DNA of 64,000 nt from Celerinatantimonas diazotrophica (GCF_004339545.1 NZ_SMGD01000004.1:28401-92400), one strand, 5' to 3'; shown: positions 52,164 to 59,910, counted from the stretch's first letter. Notes: generated by a model from the letters alone, not told the origin. Program-made: numbers and translations.

Positions 52164-52505
52164 TTATGTTTTTGGAACAACAGCCTCAAGCTCATTTCTT
52201 AAATTTTTCAAACTATTATCGTAACTAGAAGTTAAAGAGACCCGAATAATAGGAGTTTTATTTTTTTTAGCTCTATCGATTTCTGTCTGAACCCATTGTG
52301 ATTTAGTTATTGAATTTGTGGAAATCAACACTACTAGATCTGAGCAATCTAGAGCATCCATAACAAACTTTTGTTTATCAGTAGCTTGGTTATCAAAGAC
52401 ATCAACAAATGGTTGCCCATACTCTGATACAATATTTGAGACTGCCTTGAGGTAATCAAAGGTGACCTCTTCGTCTATAAGTGTATAACTAATAAATATA
52501 TTCAT
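52164..52505 (-). CDS. TIR-domain protein, second gene of a two-gene cassette
   Basis: 113 aa, little more than a minimal TIR domain. It opens with the TIR strand MNIFISYTLIDEE, has DCSDLVVLISTNSITKSQW and E75 in SQWVQTEI, the position of the catalytic NADase glutamate in bacterial TIR proteins (S-x-x-S-x-W-x3-E pattern), then TPIIRVSL. No sensor domain is attached. Its ATG overlaps the stop of the upstream membrane-protein gene (TAATG). The stop codon TAA is the first bases of the following attC tip. A NAD+-depleting or signal-making defence role is inferred, not shown. Confidence 0.78.
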   Translation of the reverse strand: MNIFISYTLIDEEVTFDYLKAVSNIVSEYGQPFVDVFDNQATDKQKFVMDALDCSDLVVLISTNSITKSQWVQTEIDRAKKNKTPIIRVSLTSSYDNSLKNLRNELEAVVPKT

Positions 52506-52993
52506 TACGATATAACACCTTTCAACAATAGCACTAAGCCCAAGACAGACAGAGTCATTAAAACGAAGTAGAGTGTCATTGATAAGTTAAACATGGAACT
52601 AATCCAGCTAGCTTCAACTGGACGAATGTCAGTATCAGTAACTTCATTTCTGTTTGCAATTGCCTGCAATCGAGTATTCATTCGACGTCGTGTTACACGC
52701 TGAAAATAATAAGCTGTAAAGTCTGCGATCCAAAAACCAAAGGAAATCAACAAAGGTACAATGAAGTATGATGGGTCAAGATTGTTGGATGTAAGTTTAC
52801 CTAGTGCCACAGCCGCAACGCCAATTAGAGCTACACACAATTTTTTGAACTCAAAACAGTTTTGACTAATTTTCAAAGTCGCTTCATGAAGTTGCGTGAT
52901 CTCAATCCAATCGATCTCGTCAGTTGCATTGCGTTTGTACTCTTGCTGTTCTAGTTCACTGTTCATTGAAATTAAATCTCCAACCTCACTCAT
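52505..52993 (-). CDS. Multi-spanning membrane protein coupled to the TIR gene
   Basis: 162 aa from ATG 52993; a GTG at 52999 is possible, and neither has a good ribosome site. A charged N-terminal helix (about 1-48) precedes membrane segments near 52-68, 74-96 and 132-160, with a basic loop FQRVTRRRMNTRLQA between. This layout resembles SLATT-type or RipA-like effectors that act as pores or membrane sensors, but similarity by eye is weak. The TAATG overlap with the TIR gene points to one functional unit within one cassette. Confidence 0.7.
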   Translation of the reverse strand: MSEVGDLISMNSELEQQEYKRNATDEIDWIEITQLHEATLKISQNCFEFKKLCVALIGVAAVALGKLTSNNLDPSYFIVPLLISFGFWIADFTAYYFQRVTRRRMNTRLQAIANRNEVTDTDIRPVEASWISSMFNLSMTLYFVLMTLSVLGLVLLLKGVIS

Positions 52994-53027
52994 AGCCACA
53001 TAATATCTGATTGCTTACGGAGAGAAA

Positions 53028-53110
53028 GCTAACGCAGCCAGCACGTGCGGCTTTGTAGTGAAGGCGAAGCCGCAACGAAAAAGCCGTTTCTGTTGCTAGC
53101 CTTGTTAACT
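53028..53110 (-). repeat. attC site 3
   Basis: Compact site of about 83 bp between the GGCT-like gene and the membrane-protein/TIR cassette. On the minus strand it starts GTTAACAAGGCTAGCAAC and ends GTGCTGGCTGCGTTAGCT; the two ends are imperfect inverse complements, and GGCTTTT / AAAGCC extends the stem. The core GTTAGCT is close to GTTRRRY. Confidence 0.78.
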
Positions 53111-53599
53111 GTATATGGCTCGCTGCTTTGCATCCCTTTCTTTATCACTATCCTCGATCACTTCAACCGATCTGATTTTTATATCAATGTAATCCTGTGG
53201 AAGCGATGCCTCATGTGCACCTATCAGAACGTGATTTACATACCAAGAATAAGGTTTTAATGTTTCATCGATTTTGGTGGCAACGTAAGTTATAGCAGTT
53301 ATTGGAGTTCCATCATCGGCTGTTACCGTTACTTCTTTTTCTTCGTATCCATATCCAAGGCCTTCAGCCCTATCTAATGCAGGTTTCTGAGCAGGATCAA
53401 TTTTGAACAATACACCATACATGACACTTTCCGAATCAGCGGTGAAAAATGCATCACATTTCCCCGAACCGTCTTTGCTCGACTTGTGAAACCTCAAGTC
53501 ATGATGACTAAGAGTAAAGTAACCTATAGTCTCGGCACTTGGAACTCTTTCCCTTAGTCGAGAAAGTGACATATTAGATCCGTAAGCGAAGTAGTGCAT
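53105..53599 (-). CDS. Gamma-glutamylcyclotransferase-like protein (AIG2/GGCT fold)
   Basis: 164 aa. YAYGSNM-type motif YFAYGSNMSLSRLRERV at the N-terminus forms the substrate loop, and E79 in LDRAEGLGYGY is the conserved catalytic glutamate of the family. Members cleave gamma-glutamyl-amino acids or gamma-glutamylamines to 5-oxoproline; this one's substrate is unknown. Good AGGAG before the ATG. A single-gene cassette between attC 3 and attC 4. Confidence 0.88.
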   Translation of the reverse strand: MHYFAYGSNMSLSRLRERVPSAETIGYFTLSHHDLRFHKSSKDGSGKCDAFFTADSESVMYGVLFKIDPAQKPALDRAEGLGYGYEEKEVTVTADDGTPITAITYVATKIDETLKPYSWYVNHVLIGAHEASLPQDYIDIKIRSVEVIEDSDKERDAKQRAIYS

Positions 53600-53611
53600 G
53601 ACTCTCCTGAA

Positions 53612-53731
53612 CAGTTAACGCCCTGTTAAGGGGTGAGCAACGCAATACCAAAGCCGCCGCATACCACCTTAAACACTTGAACCAACGCATAGTAAAAATG
53701 CCATGCGTTGCGAATCCCTCTTGAACAGTTT
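53612..53731 (-). repeat. attC site 4, most of it, split by IS110
   Basis: The best VCR-like site: minus strand CTGTTCAAGAGGG, CGCAACGCATGGC, then GCGTTGCTCACCCCTTAAC and the core GGGCGTTAAC. These blocks match the Vibrio cholerae repeat order (CTCAAGAGGGACTG ... CAACGCGTGGCG ... GCGTTGTCAGCCCCTTAGG ... GGGCGTTAT). Its tip CATAACAAACG is separated at 54878-54888 by the inserted IS. Confidence 0.88.
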
Positions 53732-53737
53732 GTATGG

Positions 53738-53939
53738 ATAATAACTACTCAAATTAGGGTAAAGTGAGACCCAAGCTTTAGCTGCAACTAAAGCTCTCTA
53801 TGTTGTAGTTCGATTGAATTCTGGCTCCTCTATCGAGAGACCGATAACAAACATGAACGCGACATAGAACTCCAAGCATCAAACTCGAATACTCGACCGG
53901 GTCTCGAACCCGCATGACGCAAGCATGAGTTAGCTTATT
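53738..53939 (+). ncRNA. Candidate bridge RNA / seekRNA of the IS110 element
   Basis: Non-coding 200 bp between the IS end and the transposase start, where IS110 elements encode the guide RNA for target choice. It has hairpins AGCTTTAG / CTAAAGCT (53775-53796) and CGGGT / ACCCG (about 53898-53912). It contains ATAACAAAC (53844-53852), identical to the attC tip where the element was inserted, which is what a target-binding loop should look like. Confidence 0.5.
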
Positions 53940-54861
53940 ATGAATACAAACGCACTTCAAAACATTCATGTCGGTATTGATACTGGCAAAGCAAATCTTG
54001 ATATCTACATCCGACCGCTAGATTTTTTTCACTGTACCCAATGATGATAAAGGCATTAAAGACGCAATCAAAATCATCAAGAAACACCAGCCTGAACGCA
54101 TTGTGATTGAAGCAACTGGTCGCCTTGAAATGCCCTTTGTGATTGCTAATCCCATTCACATTAAACGCTTTGCTGGGGCAATTGGACGTAGAGCTAAAAC
54201 GGACAAGCTCGACGCACAATTAATAGCTCATTATAGCGAAGTGATTCAGCCTAAACTCACTCAGTTAAAACCAGAAATAATGCGCTTAATGAGTGACTTA
54301 GTCGCAAGACGACATCAAATATTAACGATGCAAACCATGGAGAAAAATCGTTTACAACAACTTCCCAAATCGCTTCACTCGACCATTAATCCAATCATCA
54401 CACTATTCAAAAAACAGATAGAAAAAATAGAAATCCTAATCATCAAGCTTATTGAAACAGTCCCCACCTATCAGAGCAAAAATACCATTCTGCAAAGTGT
54501 TCCTGGCATAGGTAAAGTGAGTGCGGCAGCCATTATCAGTAACGTTCCTGAACTTGGTTATATCACCAATAAACAAGCAGCTTCTCTAATCGGTGTCGCT
54601 CCCATGAATCGAGAAAGTGGCCGCTACAAAGGTAAACGAATCATCCAAGGTGGTCGTGCTCAAGTTCGAACCGTTTTGTATATGGCAATGATGTCCGCTA
54701 TGCTATCTAACCCTGTTTTCAAATCCACATATCAACGATTGCTTGAGGCTGGGAAACTAAAGAAAGTGGCGATCATTGCCTGCGTTAGAAAGATGGTTGT
54801 GATCCTAAACTCGATGCTCAGAGATGGAACTATGTGGCACGCAAATATGGCGAAAAATTAA
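53940..54861 (+). pseudogene. IS110-family transposase, frameshifted
   Basis: The N-terminal 30 or so residues (MNTNALQNIHVGIDTGKANLD, RuvC-like Asp) are in one frame from ATG 53940. The rest (from about 54030: TVPNDDKGIKDAIKIIKKH, IVIEATGR, and the C-terminal PGIGKVSAAAIISNVPEL and ESGRYKGKR with the IS110 serine) is in the -1 frame. The break is at a run of seven T at 54023-54029; six would restore one 306-residue frame. It is either a dead gene or uses slippage. Confidence 0.85.
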
Positions 54862-54883
54862 TTATTGACACCATACTCGTTTG

Positions 54884-56125
54884 TTATGAATATGGTTCTA
54901 GGTCGAGATAGCCTACTTCTATAAATTCATACTCATCATTTATTATGCGATTAATCACTTCCAACCCCAGCTGAGGGTCATCCACTTTTAAGCATAAATT
55001 TCCCCTATCGTATTCCTCCTTTAAAACGATATTTCTCATCTCTTCAAAAATACCCCAACAATGAAAAGACAAAAGCTCTGCTCGATCTAACATCATAGGT
55101 TTATAGTCTATCCACTCGTGAAATCCTTCTAGACGCGGTGAGCAGAACTTTCTTAAAAAAGGTTTACCAGAATCTGAAATGTTCTGTAAAGCATCTCCTT
55201 GACCAGTTGGAGCATGCCATTGCGTCAGCTTTAAGAATCGCATTTGCATTTCCGTTAAATCATCTAAGCTACTAACTTCATGAAGAAAACGTTCGATAGA
55301 TTTGAATGGAGCCATGTTGAAAATAGATATGCTGTAGGGAGCCAAACTAATTTCCAAATGGTCTTTCCAAAGAAATGCAAAACCACTTGATCTTTGTCTA
55401 TGACCTTCAGAAGACATCACCTGTATTGCAGTTTTCATCTGTTCAATATGATTATCTAATCGACTTCGATCGGCACTTCGATCATATAGATTATTATCGT
55501 ATAAGCAAAGTTGATAACCCGCCAAGTGCCTTTCAGAAATACTAAACCCAACATTTGCTTCCAATATTGAATCAATACTTATAATTTCTAACTTAATGCC
55601 ATCATCAGTATTTTGGGGTTGGAGACATATAATATTTTTTTGATCCCAAAAGATATCATGAAATATATAGTGCCTCATTAAAGTAGGCCAATGGTTAGAT
55701 ATTATAACGTGAAATAGGTCCCCTTCAGACAAATAAGGAATATAGCTCCTCACTTCGCAAGAGTAAGCGGATAATTCTGTACCGACTTCTCTTGTCGGTC
55801 CTGATATATTTTTCAGTTCGACAATCACAACTCCCTGTGATTCAGCAGAATAGAAAAGAAAGTCAGGTCTCAGAGAGTCAGGTCTTTCAATGGAAATGTT
55901 CTCATCCTCTGATATTAGATCCAATATATTCAGAGACTTAGCACACTTAGAGAATGAACTAATAACCTTGCTAGCTTCCTCACTATCAGCTTCATAGCTA
56001 TCTAAATAGTCAGAATTGGATATTAGATCATTTAACCCATCCAAACCTTCCAACTCACTGACCAACCACTCTTGCATTTTCGATTCATTTTCAAACATCG
56101 AATACATGTCCATATTAATATTCAT
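54884..56125 (-). CDS. PD-(D/E)XK nuclease-like cassette protein
   Basis: 413 aa. D88 in RPDFLFYS and E103-x-K105 in GVVIVELKN, 14 residues apart, form a PD-(D/E)XK site, with a downstream helix TREVGTELSAYSCEV as expected after the catalytic lysine. The region from about 135 to 413 has no recognised domain. It may be a restriction-type or DUF4263-like defence nuclease. The stop TAA is the start of the attC 4 tip. The start at 56125 has no clear ribosome site but lies just after the previous attC, as in cassettes. Confidence 0.68.
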   Translation of the reverse strand: MNINMDMYSMFENESKMQEWLVSELEGLDGLNDLISNSDYLDSYEADSEEASKVISSFSKCAKSLNILDLISEDENISIERPDSLRPDFLFYSAESQGVVIVELKNISGPTREVGTELSAYSCEVRSYIPYLSEGDLFHVIISNHWPTLMRHYIFHDIFWDQKNIICLQPQNTDDGIKLEIISIDSILEANVGFSISERHLAGYQLCLYDNNLYDRSADRSRLDNHIEQMKTAIQVMSSEGHRQRSSGFAFLWKDHLEISLAPYSISIFNMAPFKSIERFLHEVSSLDDLTEMQMRFLKLTQWHAPTGQGDALQNISDSGKPFLRKFCSPRLEGFHEWIDYKPMMLDRAELLSFHCWGIFEEMRNIVLKEEYDRGNLCLKVDDPQLGLEVINRIINDEYEFIEVGYLDLEPYS

Positions 56126-56213
56126 GACGTGTAGTTCAATTGCCGACTACTGGCGCTAATTTTGGAAACCAAAATTCGTGACAGTAGGAGGTCAATTGGA
56201 ACGTTTTGTTATG
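56123..56213 (-). repeat. attC site 5
   Basis: Minus strand CATAACAAAACGTTCCAATT to CAATTGAACTACACGTCATG; the inner arms ACGTTCCAATTG and CAATTGAACT, then CCTACTG and CAGTAG, are inverse complements, with a hairpin ATTTTGG / CCAAAAT at the apex. This is a different subtype from the VCR-like sites, and its core is degenerate. Confidence 0.7.
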
Positions 56214-56214
56214 T

Positions 56215-56601
56215 TTATTTTTTTATCGCTGAATTCAGTTCCATTAATTTTTTCTTTATATTACTTTCAAAATCAGAACACCATTGTTCTTGACCATAAT
56301 TATCAGTAGAGCTAGATTTACACATTAACTCATCATATTCTTTCCACTTTCTGATAATCCGCTTATATCGATATTCTGAAATATACACACGAATAGTTTC
56401 AATATCTGAACGAATTATCCTCTTATGTGTTGGGTTTGAATCAAAATTATTAATATGTTCATAGATTTTTTGTTTTAATGGAATAATTACAGCCCTACAC
56501 TCTTTTGCTCTTTCTCTTCCAATTGCAAACCTATGATTTATAAAAGCACCGATTAAAATACCTAATATTCCACTTAAAATCCCTGACGTCCATGGTGACA
56601 T
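56215..56601 (-). CDS. Small membrane-anchored cassette protein
   Basis: 128 aa with one N-terminal helix (about residues 7-25, GILSGILGILIGAFINHRF) followed by a basic, helical cytoplasmic or periplasmic domain. A good AGGAG box precedes the ATG. This type of short helix-plus-coil protein recurs among integron cassettes, and its function is unknown. It lies between the cassette end at 56602 and attC 5. Confidence 0.7.
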   Translation of the reverse strand: MSPWTSGILSGILGILIGAFINHRFAIGRERAKECRAVIIPLKQKIYEHINNFDSNPTHKRIIRSDIETIRVYISEYRYKRIIRKWKEYDELMCKSSSTDNYGQEQWCSDFESNIKKKLMELNSAIKK

Positions 56602-56929
56602 TATTTCTCCTTAAACATAACATTTTAATAATGCAAATGCGCGTTTACACGGTGCTAAAGAGCTCAAACAATCACCTCTAACACTCTGTTTTCTGCCTCT
56701 TTTAAAGCTTAACCCGTTGCCACTCAACACACAAATTCTAGCATGCGCGTTATATCATTTCCCTACGCACGTTATTCTGGCTGCGACACCGATTAATTAT
56801 TAATCTTAAAACACTTTCATTAATACTTTTATAACAAACCGCGCAATTAAACCAATGCTTAAGTCATAAAAACAGGCATTCAATTTGCGAAAATCAATCG
56901 TTACTGTGTGTCCATTTTACTTCTAAAGG
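56602..56929. other. Degenerate attC-like spacer with decayed IS material
   Basis: No gene. The minus-strand end AAAATGTTATGTTTAAGGAG before the small membrane gene resembles a cassette core (GTTATG). Inner blocks AACGCGCATGC and AACGCGCATTTGC recur once, but I cannot fold a full attC from them. Toward 56930 it passes into IS110 remnant 2. Confidence 0.4.
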
Positions 56930-57080
56930 CTACTTATGAACGATTGCTTGCGGCAGGAAAACCCAAAAAAGTAGTGATAGCTGCCTATATGAGAAAGATG
57001 GTTATGATCTTAAAATCGAGGCTCACAGGCGGTGTAATGTGGGATAACAATAGCGCCAGAAATTAACTATTGACGCCATA
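56930..57080 (+). mobile_element. Decayed IS110/IS1111-type element, remnant 2
   Basis: Carries only the end of the transposase: TATGAACGATTGCTTGCGGC, then a diverged version of the 54733-54860 region (RKMVVILNSMLRDGTMW in the fuller copy) and the ending TTAACTATTGACGCCATAG. More diverged than remnant 1. It again abuts an attC tip (CATAACAAGAG on the minus strand). Confidence 0.75.
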
Positions 57081-57088
57081 GTCTCTTG

Positions 57089-57574
57089 TTATGTTTGTAG
57101 CCATTTGTACATAACATAGCTATCAACTAACCCTAAGTGAGCATGCTTATATGCCTTGGGAATCGTACCTATGATTTGAAATCCTAGCTTTTCCCACAGC
57201 TTCACCGCAACTTCATTGGTAGAAACCACGCTATTAAATTACATAGCATCAAAGCCAAGCCCTAAGGCAGTTTCCTGAGAATGTTCACACATCAGGCGTG
57301 CAATGCCCTTGCCTCTAGCCTCGCTAGACACCATGTATCCACAATTACATATATGGCTACTTGGCCCCATTGCATTTGGCTTGATGTAGTAAGAACCCAG
57401 TACAACGTCATTTTCTACGAAAACAAAAGCTTTCAGGGGAGATTCACACCATAAAGCGAATGCTTGTTCTAGCGTCATATTTGGATCAAAGGCATAAGTT
57501 TCTTGGGCTTGAATGACCGCTGAAAATGTTGGCCAAAACGACTCAAAATCGGCTTTTGTGATTTCCCTAATCAT
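57089..57574 (-). pseudogene. GNAT acetyltransferase cassette with an internal stop codon
   Basis: 161 codons from ATG 57574, which has a perfect AGGAGG. Codes a GNAT domain (MIREITKADFESFWPTF, GYMVSSEARGKGIARLMCEH with the acetyl-CoA loop). At 57239-57241 a TAA stands in ALGLGFDAM*FNSVVSTNEVA, where relatives have Gln (CAA). Without it the frame continues through KLWEKLGFQIIGTIP to a TAA at 57089 that is part of the attC tip. So one point mutation truncates the protein by about a third. Confidence 0.85.
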
Positions 57575-57586
57575 GAATTTCCTCCT

Positions 57587-57724
57587 AGAACATAACATTT
57601 TTATATTGTGCACACTCAAAAACTGCCTGCACACTTTTATTCTAGATCCCTATAGTGATCATTATTAGATAAATACATGCTGTTGCTCAGATACACCTCT
57701 GTCACAAAGTGTGCGTGCACAATA
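57587..57724 (-). repeat. Long inverted repeat upstream of the first cassette, possible attC
   Basis: TATTGTGCACACT (57604-57616) and AGTGTGCGTGCACAATA (57708-57724) are inverse complements about 90 bp apart. The whole ends in AATGTTATG before the GNAT start. The size fits a VCR-like attC, but no VCR arm sequence is seen. Confidence 0.4.
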
Positions 57725-58167
57725 ACTCCTCTACAATATTTCATAGCATGATGATTTATCGTTATTTCAATCATATTTATAAAACAAAGTATGCGGCAAA
57801 AAAGACAGAATGTGCCCGATATTCTTGGTCCCCAAGGATCATACGGATGATTGATACAGCATTTGTACTGAAAATAGCAGTCTCTATTGGCTTAGGGCTT
57901 TCATTCGCTCCATCATCACAGTAATCATCGATCACTCTAGAAAGTAACGAGGTTTTTGGTAAGTTATTTCAATAACATAGAATAACAGCCAATCATTGCG
58001 ATCATTTGCGGAAGATGAAGCCATTGCAGACGGTCATGCTGAATAACGTTAGATGTCATTGCCTAGTGAATGCTAAAGCGAAATAAGGGATAAGTGCGAC
58101 AAAGAGAAACAGATCAATCGAATAAAATAGGAATGATAGGAAATAGTGATAAGAAGAAAATTCGAAG
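57725..58167. other. Gene-free spacer between the cassette array and the tRNA operon
   Basis: About 440 bp, AT-rich. No integron integrase gene is seen here, where intI and attI would be expected for this array. A plus-strand open frame (57709-57924) ends in a hydrophobic stretch (VLKIAVSIGLGLSFAP), but nothing else supports it. Minus-strand sequence after the last tRNA has T-runs (GAATTTTCTTCTT) that may end the tRNA transcript. Confidence 0.4.
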
Positions 58168-58244
<77 letters not shown>

Positions 58245-58277
58245 ACATATAGATAACTTGCTATCCATCCATAAACA

Positions 58278-58347
58278 TGGTGCGAGAAAGGAGACTTAAA
58301 TCGCCATAACTGTGGTTAACGTGTCTACCAATTTCACCACCCTTAAG
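58278..58347 (-). pseudogene. Decayed tRNA-Leu between the two tRNA-Pro genes
   Basis: 70 nt that match tRNA-Leu(CAG) at 58522-58608 in the D-arm block GGTGGTGAAATTGGTAGACACG and in the 3' end TCGCACCA. The anticodon stem and the long variable arm are changed or deleted, and the T-loop GTTCAAGTCC has become ATTTAAGTCTCC. The anticodon loop no longer reads CAG. Probably a non-functional relic of a tandem Leu-Pro duplication. Confidence 0.75.
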
Positions 58348-58402
58348 ATGGAACTTAAACGTATATTTAAGCTTAGAAATTCTTACATCAATACAGAAGA
58401 AG

Positions 58403-58479
<77 letters not shown>

Positions 58480-58521
58480 ACATATAGACTTCTTAAACTC
58501 ATTTTATGATTGCTCATAAAA

Positions 58522-58608
58522 TGGTGCGAAGGGGGGGACTTGAACCCCCACAGCCGTAAGGCCACTAGCACCTGAAGCTAGCGTGTCTACCAATTTCACC
58601 ACCTTCGC
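58522..58608 (-). tRNA. leuT: tRNA-Leu(CAG)
   Basis: 87 nt with the long class-II variable arm (TGGCCTTACGGCTG). Begins GCGAAGGTGGTGAAATTGG, anticodon loop TTCAGGT giving CAG, ends CCTTCGCACCA. Confidence 0.97.
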
Positions 58609-58610
58609 AA

Positions 58611-58687
58611 TGGGGTGAGTGATGGGGTTCGAACCCACGACAACCGGAATCACAATCCGGGACTCTACCAACTGAGCTACACCCACC
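58611..58687 (-). tRNA. hisR: tRNA-His(GTG)
   Basis: 77 nt counting the extra G-1. Acceptor GTGGGTG pairs CACTCAC with one G-T; anticodon loop TTGTGAT gives GTG; the 3' end is CCCA with discriminator C opposite G-1, as required for tRNA-His. Confidence 0.97.
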
Positions 58688-58726
58688 ATTGTCTTTCTTT
58701 TGCTACTTAAAGTAGCTAGCGTTGCC

Positions 58727-58803
<77 letters not shown>

Positions 58804-58822
58804 TCAACGCTGGCGGAGGCGT

Positions 58823-58851
58823 ATATTATGCACTTGAAGGGGCTATGTCTA
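58823..58851 (-). promoter_or_regulatory. Promoter of the tRNA operon
   Basis: -35 TAGACA (58846-58851) and -10 TAATAT (58823-58828) separated by exactly 17 bp on the minus strand, followed by a GC-rich discriminator ACGCCTCCG typical of stringently controlled stable-RNA promoters. Confidence 0.65.
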
Positions 58852-58947
58852 GACCTTTTTCAAAAAAATTTATCAATTGTGCGATTTTTACACCATTTGG
58901 CCAATTTTTATTGTCAAATGTGCCCCACCAGAATTTTATTCTACTTT

Positions 58948-59910
58948 TTATGGAATTGGATGCCCGCGAACATCTGTGAGTAATAAATACCACTGAAGTC
59001 GAGTTAACTCAATATCAGCTGCTTTGGCACAAGCGCGAATACGCTTCGCATGGGTCGTTCCAATCACAGGCTGAATACCGGCTGGATGGCGCATCAACCA
59101 AGCTAACAAGATGCTTTCCCGGGTACCATTATATTCTAAAGCATACGCATCGAGGCGCTCTTGAGCGGCGGCAATCTCAGCATTTCGTGGTTCTCTGGCA
59201 AACAGTCCCTGTGCCAACGGACTCCACGCTTGCACCTGAATCTTATTACGCTGACAATACTCTAACAATCCTTCATTAAAGTAGCTGTTCTTGCCTTGAC
59301 AGTCATTCACTGTCACCGCGGTTTCAATAAAATCGCGATGGGCTAAATTCAGTTCGAGCTGATTGACCACCAATGGCTCGTCAATGAACTCTTGCAATAA
59401 ACTGATCTGTCCGGCATGCATGTTAGAGACACCGAAGTGTTTAACTTTGCCTTGTTCTTTTAATAACCTAAACGCCCGAGCAATTTCTTCTGGTTCCATC
59501 AACGGGTCAGGACGGTGCAGGAGTAATATATCCAGATAATCGCATTGCAATCTTGCTAAAGAGCCTTCAACACTTTCTATAATATGTTCATAACTTAGAT
59601 CATAACGCTGCGGCCCAATATCATCGCGCAGATAGATACCACATTTAGATTGTATATAAATCTGCTCGCGCAAATCTGGCTGTTCTTTTAAAACGTCACC
59701 AAAAATTTGTTCAGCACGCCCATTACAATAGATATCAGCATGATCAAAAAAATTAATCCCCTCCTCCAGCGCAACCTCAATGCATTGCCGGGCAAGAGAA
59801 CGATCACTATTGCTGAAAGTTGCAGAATTTTTATCGCCACCTAGTCCCATACAGCCAAAAGCAATAGGGCTGACATCAGCAAGCGTCGTTGTTAATGCTA
59901 AGTTTCGCAT
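58948..59910 (-). CDS. Aldo/keto reductase
   Basis: 320 aa from ATG 59910 (AGGA upstream); a GTG five codons earlier is also open. An NADPH-dependent (alpha/beta)8-barrel reductase of the YdhF/Tas-like group. Catalytic tetrad: Asp and Tyr in [11 protein letters not shown], Lys in IQSKCG, His in LLLHRPDP. C-terminal [16 protein letters not shown] supports cofactor binding. Substrate unknown; no clear link to the neighbouring polyamine genes. Confidence 0.92.
   Translation of the reverse strand: MRNLALTTTLADVSPIAFGCMGLGGDKNSATFSNSDRSLARQCIEVALEEGINFFDHADIYCNGRAEQIFGDVLKEQPDLREQIYIQSKCGIYLRDDIGPQRYDLSYEHIIESVEGSLARLQCDYLDILLLHRPDPLMEPEEIARAFRLLKEQGKVKHFGVSNMHAGQISLLQEFIDEPLVVNQLELNLAHRDFIETAVTVNDCQGKNSYFNEGLLEYCQRNKIQVQAWSPLAQGLFAREPRNAEIAAAQERLDAYALEYNGTRESILLAWLMRHPAGIQPVIGTTHAKRIRACAKAADIELTRLQWYLLLTDVRGHPIP

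Larger units (their letters stand above)
53732..54876 (+). mobile_element. IS110-family (IS1111-attC type) insertion sequence
   Basis: About 1.15 kb. The ends GTATGGATAATAA and (inverted) TTATTGACACCATAC are short related repeats. It carries a ~200-bp non-coding left part and one transposase frame with a frameshift. It splits an attC site between its tip TAACAAAC and the rest of the arm. Insertion into attC sites is the known habit of the IS1111-attC subgroup. Confidence 0.88.

Noticed and set aside
57709..57924. Plus-strand 71-codon frame with a hydrophobic end, in the position where intI might start
   Set aside because: No tyrosine-recombinase motif, no ribosome site and no recognisable similarity. 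It is not an integrase and probably not a gene.
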